Below, piece after piece: positions 30,865-40,323 of a stretch of DNA of 48,294 nucleotides. The notes below the pieces were generated by a model. That model made no database searches. It was not told the origin of the DNA and worked only from the letters and a program-made list of their open reading frames with translations. Made by a program: the position numbers and the translations under genes. How positions within the stretch are numbered: the first letter of the stretch is position 1; every line of letters begins with the position of its first letter. Source of the DNA: an uncultured beta proteobacterium (GTDB lineage Bacteria; Pseudomonadota; Gammaproteobacteria; Burkholderiales; Burkholderiaceae_C); contig CAIMBE010000115.1 of assembly GCA_903839085.1 (NCBI GenBank), positions 1-48,294 on the forward strand. Reading direction: 5' to 3'.

Positions 30865-31010
30865 GTTCGACCGCGAGGAGTCATCCCTTTGGTCGACATC
30901 TCGACATACGCATCGACGATCCCCTTTTCAGTAACAAAGCAAGCTGTAAAGACCTTGCTGCCGAGGTCCTGATGGATCAACTCGCAGACATGGCGGAAAG
31001 GGTATTTCAT
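30861..31010 (-). CDS. Possible 49-aa small protein coupled to cyclase gene
   Basis: A 49-codon ORF from ATG 31010 ends in a TGA that overlaps the cyclase ATG (ATGA at 30864-30861). The product begins MKYPFRHVCELIHQDLGSK and includes FTACFVTEKGIVDAYVEM; it has two Cys, no hydrophobic segment and no family I know. The ribosome site is weak (CGGAAT just upstream). Its start codon lies in the left arm of a 13-bp inverted repeat. It could be a leader or coupling peptide, a small regulator, or a chance frame; the start-stop overlap is the main support. Confidence 0.45.
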   Translation of the reverse strand: MKYPFRHVCELIHQDLGSKVFTACFVTEKGIVDAYVEMSTKGMTPRGRT

Positions 31011-31119
31011 ATTCCGATGCCTGTCCAGTGGCAATCCAGGGCGTGTCGGGATGCATTGCGTGGTCCGGGTCCTCGGCCCGGCCCTGGCGGCGCTGAGCAT
31101 GGCCGAAGGCATCGGAATA
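31010..31119. repeat. Nested inverted repeats in the cyclase/BMP intergenic gap
   Basis: A 13-bp perfect inverted repeat TATTCCGATGCCT (31010-31022) / AGGCATCGGAATA (31107-31119) encloses CCAGGGC (31036-31042) / GCCCTGG (31081-31087) and CCGGG (31065-31069) / CCCGG (31077-31081). The arms are nested, so either strand could fold into a long three-part stem. It may be a leader of the small ORF and cyclase (minus), a far 5' leader of the BMP operon (plus), or a small RNA. From 31120 to 31264 nothing else was recognised. Confidence 0.5.
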
Positions 31120-31264
31120 ATTTCAAGTGGGCCGGACCTGGATCGGGCGGCCCGGACTTCTTTTTGGGCTAGCATTGGGCACCGGGCGATTCTTTTGGCG
31201 TCAACTTTGCGAGTGATGTCCATCGGTCGATGCCTTAACAAGAAAGACTGAATTCGCGCGCAGC

Positions 31265-32783
<1,519 letters not shown>

Positions 32784-32791
<8 letters not shown>

Positions 32792-33839
32792 GCTCGAGGC
32801 CCGACCGCAAGCCTCAAGCCTGTGGAGCTACCTCTCGCCGCTGCTGGCCCTGCTGCTCACGGTCCTTATCGGCGTGGCGCTGTTTGCGGCGCTCGGCAAG
32901 GACCCGGTCAGCGGGCTGCGCGTGTTCTTCTGGGAGCCGCTGCGCAGCGCCTATGCGCTCGGTGAACTGACCGTCAAGGCGACACCCTTGCTGCTGATCG
33001 CGATCGGTCTGGCGGTGTGCTTTCGCTCCAACGTCTGGAACATTGGCGCCGAGGGCCAGTATGTGCTGGGCGCCATCGCGGCCAGCGGCGTTGCGCTGCT
33101 GGCGGAGCCGGGCACGAGTCGCTGGATTGTCGTGCCCATCCTGATGGCCGGCCTCATGGGCGGCATGTTCTGGGCCGCCATCACGGCCTGGCTGCGCGAC
33201 CGCTTCAATGCCAACGAGATTCTGGTCAGCCTGATGCTGGTCTATGTCGCCGTTCAGTTGCTCAGCTACATGGTGTCGGGGCCGTGGAAGGATCCGCAGG
33301 GCTACAACTTCCCGCAGAGCAAGAATTTCGATCTGGTGACGCGCATTCCGCGCCTGTTCGAGGGCTCGCGCATCAGCATTGGCGTCTTTCTGGCGCTGGT
33401 CGGCGTATTGGGCGCCTGGATCTTCCTGTTTCGCACGCGCGCCGGTTTTTCGCAGCAGGTTGGCGGCCTGGCGCCGGCAGCGGCGCGCTACGCCGGATTT
33501 TCGTCGCGCCGCGCCCTCTGGCTGGCTTTGCTGGTGTCCGGGGGCATGGCCGGTTTGGCCGGCGCACTGGAGGTGGCGGGTCCGATCGGGCAACTGACGC
33601 CCTACGTACCCGCCGGCTACGGCTTTGCCGCGATCATCGTGGCCTTTGTCGGGCGGCTGCATCCGGTGGGCATGGTCTTCTCGGCCGTGCTGATGAGCAT
33701 GTTCTACATCGGCGGTGAACTGGCGCAGTCGCGCCTGGGCTTGCCGAAGTCGCTCACCGGCGTCTTTCAGGGCTTGCTGCTGTTTACCCTGCTGGCCTGC
33801 GACACGCTGGTCAATTACCGCTTGAAGTGGGACAAGTGA
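32784..33839 (+). CDS. BMP-type ABC importer permease 1
   Basis: 351-aa polytopic permease of the BPD_transp_2 family as found in nucleoside importers. Segments NVWNIGAEGQYVLGAI, RDRFNANEILVSLMLVYVAV and GYGFAAIIVAFVGRLHPVGM are typical. The start is GTG 32784, chosen because GAGGAG (32771-32776) is 7 nt upstream; it overlaps the ATPase stop by 8 nt. The stop overlaps the next start by one base (TGATG), so the operon is translationally coupled. Confidence 0.9.
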
Positions 33840-34759
33840 TGGAATCCTACGCGCTGCTCATCGCAGCCACCCTGAACGCCGGAACGGTGCTTGCGCTGGC
33901 CTCCCTGGGGCTGCTGATCAACGAGAAGAGCGGCATCGTCAACCTGGGCGCCGAGGGCATGATGCTGTGCGCCGCCATCGCCGGTTTTTCTGCCGTGGTC
34001 CATTCCGGCAGCGACCTGATCGGTTTTGCCGCCGGCATGGGTGCGGGCGCCCTTCTGGCGCTGGTGTTCGGCGTGCTGGTGATCTGGCTCAACGCCAATC
34101 AATACGCAACCGGCCTCGCGGTGAGCCTGTTTGGCGCCGGTTTCTCGGCCTTTGCCGGCATCTCCTATGTGCAGGAAAAGATCCCGCAGCGCCCCACGTT
34201 TGCCTTGCCCTACCTGTCCGACATTCCGTTTCTGGGCGCGGCCCTGTTCCAGCACCACCCGATGGTCTATCTGACAGTCTTGCTTGCGCTGGCCCTGATC
34301 TGGTTCCTGTACCGAACGCGCTCCGGTCTGGTCCTGCGAAGCGTGGGTGAAAGCCCTGAAGCGGCCCACGCGCTGGGCTACCCGGTGCGACGCATCCGCT
34401 TGCTGGCGGTGGTGGCGGGTGGCGCGCTGTGCGGCCTGGCGGGCGCCTATGTCTCGATCGTCTACACGCCGCTGTGGGTCGAGGGCATGGTGGCGGGCAA
34501 GGGCTGGATTGCCCTGGCGTTGACCACCTTTGCGACCTGGCGGCCGGCCCGCGTCCTGCTGGGGGCTTACCTGTTTGGCGGTGTCACGATGCTGCAGTTC
34601 CACTTGCAGGGGCTCGGCGTGGAAATTCCCAGCCAGTTTCTGACCATGCTGCCGTACCTCGCAACCATCGTGGTGCTGGCGCTGATTTCCCGCAATCCGC
34701 TGTGGATCCGAATCAACATGCCGGCCTCCATCGGCAAGCCTTTTCAACCCGGAAACTGA
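33839..34759 (+). CDS. BMP-type ABC importer permease 2
   Basis: 306-aa polytopic permease, second channel subunit. Family segments: LNAGTVLALASLGLLINEKSGIVNLGAEGMM near the N-terminus (quoted in part: LGLLINEKSGIVNLGAEG), NANQYATGLAVSLFGAG, and VAGKGWIALALTTFATWRP near residue 220. ATG 33839 overlaps the previous stop. A 7-bp hairpin CCGGAAA/TTTCCGG (34749-34768) spans its stop codon before the binding-protein gene; without a T-run it looks more like an mRNA-stabilising or partial-stop structure than a terminator. Confidence 0.9.
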   Translation: MESYALLIAATLNAGTVLALASLGLLINEKSGIVNLGAEGMMLCAAIAGFSAVVHSGSDLIGFAAGMGAGALLALVFGVLVIWLNANQYATGLAVSLFGAGFSAFAGISYVQEKIPQRPTFALPYLSDIPFLGAALFQHHPMVYLTVLLALALIWFLYRTRSGLVLRSVGESPEAAHALGYPVRRIRLLAVVAGGALCGLAGAYVSIVYTPLWVEGMVAGKGWIALALTTFATWRPARVLLGAYLFGGVTMLQFHLQGLGVEIPSQFLTMLPYLATIVVLALISRNPLWIRINMPASIGKPFQPGN

Positions 34760-34828
34760 TTTTTCCGGTTCATAATCCTGACTTTCCCCACACCCTCCCG
34801 CAACCTACCCAACAATAAAGGAAATCAC

Positions 34829-35986
34829 ATGACCGACCTGCAAAAACGTTCCCTCCTGAAAATCGCTGCCTTGACGGCGGTCGCTTCAGCCGCCCTGGTG
34901 GGATGCGGCAAGAAAGACGCGCCTGCCCCGGCTGCGCCCGCCGCGCCGGCGGCGGCCGCTTCAGCACCCAAGGCTGAACCGCTGAAGATCGCCTTTGCCT
35001 ATGTTGGCCCGGTCGGTGACGGCGGCTGGACCTTTGCCCACGACAACGGTCGCAAGGCGCTGGAAAAGGAATTTGGCGACAAGGTCAAGACCTCTTTTGT
35101 CGAGAGCGTGCCCGAGTCGGCTGACGCCGAGCGCGTGATCCGCGACATGGTTGGCCAAGGCAACAAGCTGGTGTTCGGCACCACCTTCGGCTACATGGAA
35201 ACCATGCTCAAGGTCGCCGCCGACAGCAAGGATGTCAAGTTCGAGCACGCCACCGGCTACAAGCAGGCCGACAACATGCGCACCTACGACAGCCGAACCT
35301 ACGAAGGCGCCTACATGGCGGGCGTCATCGCCGGCAAGATGACCAAGTCCAATACGCTGGGCGTGGTCGCCTCGGTGCCGATTCCTGAAGTGATCCGCAA
35401 CATCAACAGTTTCACGCTGGGCGCGCAGTCGAGCAACCCGAAGGTCAAGACCAAGGTGGTGTGGGTCAACGAGTGGTTCAATCCGCCCAAGGAAACCGAA
35501 GCCGCGACGTCCCTGATCAATGGCGGCGCCGACGTGCTGTTCCAGAACACCGATTCACCGGCCGTCCTGAAGACCGCAGAGGCCAAGGGCAAGCGCGCCT
35601 TCGGCTGGGATTCCGACATGACGGCCTATGGTCCCAAGGCGCATCTGGCTTCCGCCGTGATCAACTGGGGTCCGTACTACATCAAGGCCACCAAGGAAGC
35701 GCTCGATGGTTCCTGGAAGGGTGGCAGCGGCGCCTGGTGGGGTGTGAAGGAAGGCGCGATCGACATTGTCTCGATCGCGGAGGACGTGCCGGCCGACACC
35801 AAGGCCAAGGTCGCTGAGGTCAAGAAGGGCCTGGCTGACGGCAGTTTCGTGATCTGGAAAGGTCCGATCACCGACAACACGGGCAAGGTCCAGATCGCCA
35901 AGGATGCGGTGGCCGACGACAAGTTTCTGGGTGGCCTGAACTTCTTCGTCAAGGGTGTCGAAGGCAAGGTGCCTGGCGCCAAGTAG
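34829..35986 (+). CDS. BMP-family substrate-binding lipoprotein
   Basis: 385-aa binding lipoprotein of the basic-membrane-protein (Bmp) family, which in characterised importers binds nucleosides or purines. Lipoprotein signal with lipobox ALVGC near residue 28 and an Ala/Pro linker. Mature motifs: IAFAYVGPVGDGGWTFAHD, FGTTFGYMETMLKVAADSKD, DSRTYEGAYMAGVIAGKMTK, and FGWDSDMTAYGPKAHLASAV. AAAGGAAA precedes ATG 34829. Last gene of the importer operon, 69 nt after the permease and followed by a strong terminator. In several proteobacteria such importers sit near xanthine dehydrogenase genes; here a molybdenum hydroxylase is 28 kb away. Confidence 0.9.
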   Translation: MTDLQKRSLLKIAALTAVASAALVGCGKKDAPAPAAPAAPAAAASAPKAEPLKIAFAYVGPVGDGGWTFAHDNGRKALEKEFGDKVKTSFVESVPESADAERVIRDMVGQGNKLVFGTTFGYMETMLKVAADSKDVKFEHATGYKQADNMRTYDSRTYEGAYMAGVIAGKMTKSNTLGVVASVPIPEVIRNINSFTLGAQSSNPKVKTKVVWVNEWFNPPKETEAATSLINGGADVLFQNTDSPAVLKTAEAKGKRAFGWDSDMTAYGPKAHLASAVINWGPYYIKATKEALDGSWKGGSGAWWGVKEGAIDIVSIAEDVPADTKAKVAEVKKGLADGSFVIWKGPITDNTGKVQIAKDAVADDKFLGGLNFFVKGVEGKVPGAK

Positions 35987-36008
35987 TCCGCTGTAGCGCA
36001 GCACATGG

Positions 36009-36034
36009 GCCGCCTTCGGGCGGCTCTTGTATTT
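36009..36034 (+). terminator. Intrinsic terminator of BMP operon
   Basis: Stem GCCGCC/GGCGGC closed by the very stable TTCG tetraloop (36009-36024), followed by TCTTGTATTT. It lies 23 nt after the binding-protein stop. Confidence 0.85.
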
Positions 36035-36134
36035 GCGCGGCTTTAAGCGGGATGGCCGAGCCTGGGGTGCGGCCAACAACACAAGGCGGGGTTGCGGCGC
36101 ATGTGGCGGTCGATTCCAGTAGGAATCTACTGCC

Positions 36135-36140
36135 TATACT
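36135..36140 (+). promoter_or_regulatory. Candidate -10 box, leaderless rsuA-like gene
   Basis: TATACT ends only 6 nt before the ATG of the pseudouridine synthase gene, and no ribosome site is visible, so transcription might begin at or next to the start codon. The -35 region (GATTCC at 36112-36117) is poor. Confidence 0.35.
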
Positions 36141-36146
36141 CCTTGC

Positions 36147-36890
36147 ATGCAGTTGCAGGACATTCTTTACTCCCAGGGCTTTGGAACCCGGCGCGTCTGC
36201 GCCGGCCTGATCCAGCAGGGGCTGGTTCAGGTGTATCCATTGAGCGATGCGCCTGCACCACTGACATGCACCGACAGCAGCGCGGAATTTGCAGCCGAGG
36301 GCTTGCGGTATCGGGTGCAGGGCGCGGACTGGCCGTATTACGAGAAGGCTTATCTGATGATGCACAAGCCACTGGCCACAGAGTGTTCGCAAAAGCCTTC
36401 GACCTACCCGAGCATCTATACCCTGCTGCCTTCGGCGCTGCGCCTGCGCCCGCAGAAGGGGGCGGTGCAGGGCGTGCAGGCGGTCGGTCGGCTGGACCAG
36501 GACACGACCGGGCTGCTGCTGCTGACCGATGATGGAAAATTCATCCACCGCATGAGTTCACCGCGGCACCACATGCCCAAGGTCTATGAGGTCACGGTCA
36601 AGCATGCGCTTGACGAAAAACAGGTGCACAGGCTGCTCGCCGGCGTGGTGCTCGATGACGACCCGAAACCGGTGCGCGCCGCCGCCTGTGAGGCGCTGAC
36701 CGAACACCATCTGCGCTTGACCCTGACCGAGGGCAAGTACCACCAGGTCAAGCGCATGCTGGCCGCTGTCAGCAATCGGGTCGAGGCTTTGCACCGCTCG
36801 CAGATCGGTGGCTTGCGGCTGCCCGATGATCTGGCAGCCGGTCACTGGCGCTGGCTGACGGCGGACGAGCTGGCCTGCCTGGCCGCCTGA
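36147..36890 (+). CDS. rsuA: RsuA-type 16S rRNA pseudouridine synthase
   Basis: 247-aa RNA pseudouridine synthase of the RsuA/RluB/E/F family. An S4-like RNA-binding segment occupies the first 60 residues (LYSQGFGTRRVCAGLIQQG). The catalytic Asp117 lies in VGRLDQDTTGLLLLTDDG; MMHKPLATEC and KVYEVTVKHAL, then EGKYHQVKRMLAAV, are further family motifs. RsuA acts on U516 of 16S rRNA; the exact target here is assigned by overall resemblance and could be another site. It stands alone, after the BMP operon terminator, and ends 6 nt from the convergent HDOD gene; a CCTGAGC/GCTCAGG hairpin (36886-36901) covers both stop codons. Confidence 0.85.
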   Translation: MQLQDILYSQGFGTRRVCAGLIQQGLVQVYPLSDAPAPLTCTDSSAEFAAEGLRYRVQGADWPYYEKAYLMMHKPLATECSQKPSTYPSIYTLLPSALRLRPQKGAVQGVQAVGRLDQDTTGLLLLTDDGKFIHRMSSPRHHMPKVYEVTVKHALDEKQVHRLLAGVVLDDDPKPVRAAACEALTEHHLRLTLTEGKYHQVKRMLAAVSNRVEALHRSQIGGLRLPDDLAAGHWRWLTADELACLAA

Positions 36891-36896
36891 GCGGGC

Positions 36897-37757
36897 TCAG
36901 GACAGCATGGCGTCCAGGCCCTCGGTCAGTTCCTTGAGCGCCGGCATGACGTCGTGCTCGTGCTGCGGGGACTGCGCCGCGATCGCGCCGACCCAGGCCG
37001 GATCAACGCCCAGGCGCCTGCCGACCTGCGCCGGGTAGCTGGCAACAACTTCCTCGTCGCTCGCCTCCAGCACCTCGGTGCGCGCCCGCCACGCGCCCAG
37101 GTGAACCCAGGCGGCGGGCTCCGAGAACTCGTGCGCGGCCAGGGGCTGCGGGATGTCGCGCAGCGCCAGACAGAGCGGCAGCGGAAAGTTCCAGATTTTC
37201 GCCAACTCGGCCGAGACCTCGCCGTAATGGAATCCGAGCGCCTGCTTTTCCAGTTCGGCCCGCCCGGCGTCCAGCACATTGAGCTGCCGGTCCAGCGGCG
37301 CCATCGTGGCCGGCATGCCGGCATGCATCTGCAACTGGCCGATGCCGTGCATCAGGCCCAGCGTGAAGACCAGATCGGTGTTGACGCCCGCCCGCCCCGC
37401 GAGCCAGCGCGAGGCGCAGGCGGTATACAGGTTGTAGCGCCAGAACTGCTTCAAGTTCATGCCGGGCGTGTTGCGAAACGCCGCCACCATGCCGTGACCG
37501 AGCACCAGGTTGCGCACCATGACGAAGCCGAGCATGAGCAGCGCCTCGTCCACGCTGCCGATGGCCCGGGAAAAATTGAAGTAGGCCGAGTTGGCGAGCC
37601 GCAGCAGCTTGGCGGTCAACACCGGATCGGCAGCCAGTTGGTGCGCAATCTCGTCCGCCGAGACGTTCTCGGATCCAAAACTCTGTATCAGCTGTTGCGT
37701 GACCTTGGGCACGGTGGGCAGCTTGTTGGGCTGATCCAGCAGGCTCTTGAGTTCCAT
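36897..37757 (-). CDS. HDOD-domain signalling protein
   Basis: 286-aa cytoplasmic protein made almost entirely of one HDOD domain (about 10-205), a degenerate HD-hydrolase fold found in bacterial signalling proteins. Segments LPTVPKVTQQLIQSF, DPVLTAKLLRLANSAYFNF, LGFVMVRNLVLGHGM and GLMHGIGQLQMH are typical; the catalytic HD metal residues of true phosphohydrolases are not conserved as a set. GGGGGGAAG precedes ATG 37757. It diverges from the DUF3141 gene. Partners and output unknown. Confidence 0.88.
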   Translation of the reverse strand: MELKSLLDQPNKLPTVPKVTQQLIQSFGSENVSADEIAHQLAADPVLTAKLLRLANSAYFNFSRAIGSVDEALLMLGFVMVRNLVLGHGMVAAFRNTPGMNLKQFWRYNLYTACASRWLAGRAGVNTDLVFTLGLMHGIGQLQMHAGMPATMAPLDRQLNVLDAGRAELEKQALGFHYGEVSAELAKIWNFPLPLCLALRDIPQPLAAHEFSEPAAWVHLGAWRARTEVLEASDEEVVASYPAQVGRRLGVDPAWVGAIAAQSPQHEHDVMPALKELTEGLDAMLS

Positions 37758-37947
37758 TGATCGCTTCCCCCCTTGTGGCTGGCCGACAGATCGTCGGACA
37801 CGGTTTCATTATGGCAGTTGCGGCCGCGCTGGCGGGCTTTTCGAGCCCACCGTAATCGGCACTTCATTGACCCAATGCCCTGTCCCTGAGGTGTGGACCC
37901 TGCTATAAGTAGCCATCGACGTTTTTCATTGACAAGGGAGTGAATCC
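37758..37947 (+). promoter_or_regulatory. Divergent gap, candidate DUF3141 promoter
   Basis: A -10-like TATAAG lies at 37904-37909, about 40 nt before the DUF3141 ATG, with no good -35 at the right spacing. AGGGAG precedes that ATG. Nothing else is recognised between the HDOD and DUF3141 genes. Confidence 0.3.
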
Positions 37948-40242
37948 ATGGTTGCGCCAGGCAAATCGAATCTCGCAGCAGAACCCGCCGTGCCTGGCTG
38001 GCCCGCGACCTTCGGCGAGACCGCTGCCTACCTCGAAGACGCCCGACAGCGCAGCTTCCTGTTTCTGGAGACGCTGCTCGAGCGCGGCAACAACTACATC
38101 GAGCATCTCGACCAGGGGACGCCGCCGCTGCTGAAATTCGAGCATGAGGTGGTGCTCGATGGGAAGGAACTGCCCGAGCCCTGCAACTACGCCTTGCTGC
38201 GCCTGCTGCCCCCCGCGAGCATGCCGGTGGATTGGGCGTCGCGCCCGGTGGTGGTGGTCGATCCGCGCGCCGGACATGGCCCCGGCATCGGCGGCTTCAA
38301 GTTCGATTCCGAGGTTGGCGTGGCGATGCACGCGGGCCACCCGGTCTACTTTGTGACCTTTCGACCGGAACCCGAAGAAGAGCAGACCCTCTTCACGGTG
38401 ATGCAGGCCGAGGCGCGCTTCATCGAAGAAGTCATTGCACGCCATCCCCAAAGCCAGGCCAGACCGGTCGTCATCGGCAACTGTCAGGCCGGCTGGGCCA
38501 TGATGGCGCTCAACGCCCTGCGCCCCGAGCTGTTTGGTCCGCTCATGATCATGGGCGCGCCGGTCTCTTACTGGGCCGGCAGTTCCAAACTCAATCCGAT
38601 GCGCTACGCGGGCGCCTCGCTTGGCGGGTCGTGGCTTGCTTCGCTGAGCGGCGACCTCGGGGCCGACCGCTTTGACGGCGTGCACCTGGTCGAAAACTTC
38701 GAGAAGCTCAATCCGGCCAACACCTGGTGGAACAAGTACTACAACCTCTGGTCCTCGGTCGACAGCGAGGCGCAGCGGTTTCTGGAATTCGAGCGCTGGT
38801 GGGGCGGCTATTTCCGCATGACCGGCAGCGAGATCGAATCCATCGTCGAAAACCTGTTCGTCGGCAATCGCCTGGCGCGCGGCACGATGATGGCCGGCGA
38901 TACCCCGATCGACCTGCGCAACATCACGGCACCGATCGTCGTCTTTGCGTCCTGGGGCGACAACATCACGCCCCCGCCGCAGGCGCTGAACTGGATCATC
39001 GACACCTGGGGCGATGAGCGCGCCATCGCGGCGGCCGGGCGCACCATCATCTACGTGCTGCACGAGAGCGTGGGGCATCTTGGAATCTTTGTCGGCGGCG
39101 AGGTGGCGCGCAAGGAGCACGATCAACTCGTGACCTCGCTCGACATGATCGAGAGCCTGCCTCCCGGACTCTACGAGATGAAGCTCGAGGCCAAGGCCGG
39201 CATGGAGCATCTGCGCTGGGAGCAGCTCGAGCCTGGCGATTACACCGTGCACTACGAGCATCGCACGATGGGCGATATTCTCGCGCTCAATCCCGAGGGG
39301 CGCGAGGAGGAGGCGATGTTTTCCACCATCGGCAAGGTCTCGGAGTTCAACGCGGCGATCTACAAGACATGGCTGCGGCCGTGGGTCAAGCTGCTCGCCA
39401 CGCGCGAGGCGGCTGACGCCATGGGAAAGCTCAATCCGCTGCGTATGCAGCGCCAGCTCTTTTCCGACAGCTTTGCGCTGGCGCCGCTGATCCGTGAACA
39501 GGCCCGGCTGGCGCGCGAGCACCGTGTTCAGGTCGCCGACGATCATCCCTTGCGGCAAATCGAGAAGAAGGTGGCGGCACAGATCAGCGACAGCCTCAAC
39601 CGGTTCCGCGACCAGCGCGACGCCCATTCGGTCGCTTCGACCCGGCAGGTGTTCGGCGCGACCGGTCTGGGCGCCTGGTTCAAGCCAGATCCGTCCGACG
39701 CCGAAGTGGCGCGGGAGCGCGCCCGCCAAGAAATCGCCGACGTGCGCGAGGCGGTGCTGCAGCAGATCTCGGAAGGCGGCTTTGCCGAGGCGGTTTGTCG
39801 CATCGTGTTGGCCGGCATGGTCTCCATCGGCGCGTTCGAGCGGCGCAGCTTTCGACTCGCGCGTCTGCTGGCGCAACTGCCGACCCAGTCCCGCCACGGC
39901 GCGTCCGAGCAGCTTGACTGGGTGCGACTGCTCAAGGAGCAGGCCCGGATCACGGCCGTCGCGCCGGTCGAAGCGCTCAACGCGCTGGAACACATGCTGC
40001 CGACCAGCGCAAGCCGGGAAAGTGCGCTGGCGGTGGCGGCGGCCGTGATGATGATCGAGCCGACATTGGCGCATCCGCGTTCTGAGATCATCGAGTTTCT
40101 GATTGACACGCTGCAGGTTGATCCGCAGCGCGTCATCGATCTGGCGCTCAAACTGACCGGGTCGCTCGAGAAAGTGCCGCCTTCTGCGGCCAAGCCAAAG
40201 GCTGCCGCGGGGCAACGCGCGAAGGCCAAACGGCCGCGGTGA
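37948..40242 (+). CDS. DUF3141 alpha/beta hydrolase (PHA-synthase-like)
   Basis: 764-aa protein of the DUF3141 family, often labelled 3-hydroxyalkanoate synthetase because its core resembles polyhydroxyalkanoate synthases. The nucleophile elbow GNCQAGW carries Cys179 instead of Ser, as in PhaC. Asp338 (FASWGDNITPP) and His377 (ESVGHLGIF; His372 is also near) complete a plausible C-D-H triad. After residue 460 the sequence is mainly helical and has no fold I recognise, ending in a Lys/Ala-rich basic tail that may bind phosphate polymers or DNA. GGGAG precedes ATG 37948. No phasin, phaA or phaB gene is nearby. Enzyme activity unproven. Confidence 0.82.
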   Translation: MVAPGKSNLAAEPAVPGWPATFGETAAYLEDARQRSFLFLETLLERGNNYIEHLDQGTPPLLKFEHEVVLDGKELPEPCNYALLRLLPPASMPVDWASRPVVVVDPRAGHGPGIGGFKFDSEVGVAMHAGHPVYFVTFRPEPEEEQTLFTVMQAEARFIEEVIARHPQSQARPVVIGNCQAGWAMMALNALRPELFGPLMIMGAPVSYWAGSSKLNPMRYAGASLGGSWLASLSGDLGADRFDGVHLVENFEKLNPANTWWNKYYNLWSSVDSEAQRFLEFERWWGGYFRMTGSEIESIVENLFVGNRLARGTMMAGDTPIDLRNITAPIVVFASWGDNITPPPQALNWIIDTWGDERAIAAAGRTIIYVLHESVGHLGIFVGGEVARKEHDQLVTSLDMIESLPPGLYEMKLEAKAGMEHLRWEQLEPGDYTVHYEHRTMGDILALNPEGREEEAMFSTIGKVSEFNAAIYKTWLRPWVKLLATREAADAMGKLNPLRMQRQLFSDSFALAPLIREQARLAREHRVQVADDHPLRQIEKKVAAQISDSLNRFRDQRDAHSVASTRQVFGATGLGAWFKPDPSDAEVARERARQEIADVREAVLQQISEGGFAEAVCRIVLAGMVSIGAFERRSFRLARLLAQLPTQSRHGASEQLDWVRLLKEQARITAVAPVEALNALEHMLPTSASRESALAVAAAVMMIEPTLAHPRSEIIEFLIDTLQVDPQRVIDLALKLTGSLEKVPPSAAKPKAAAGQRAKAKRPR

Positions 40243-40323
40243 CGACCTGAACGAGCAGGGCTTGCCGGTCAGGGCGCGCGGCGCAACCGGGGTCGCGGCT
40301 TGCGCTGCGGTTATGCTTGTTCC

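Noticed and set aside
34749-34768. Terminator between permease 2 and the binding-protein gene
   Set aside because: The stem is followed by TTCATAATCC, not a T-run, and it spans the stop codon; kept only as a possible mRNA structure.
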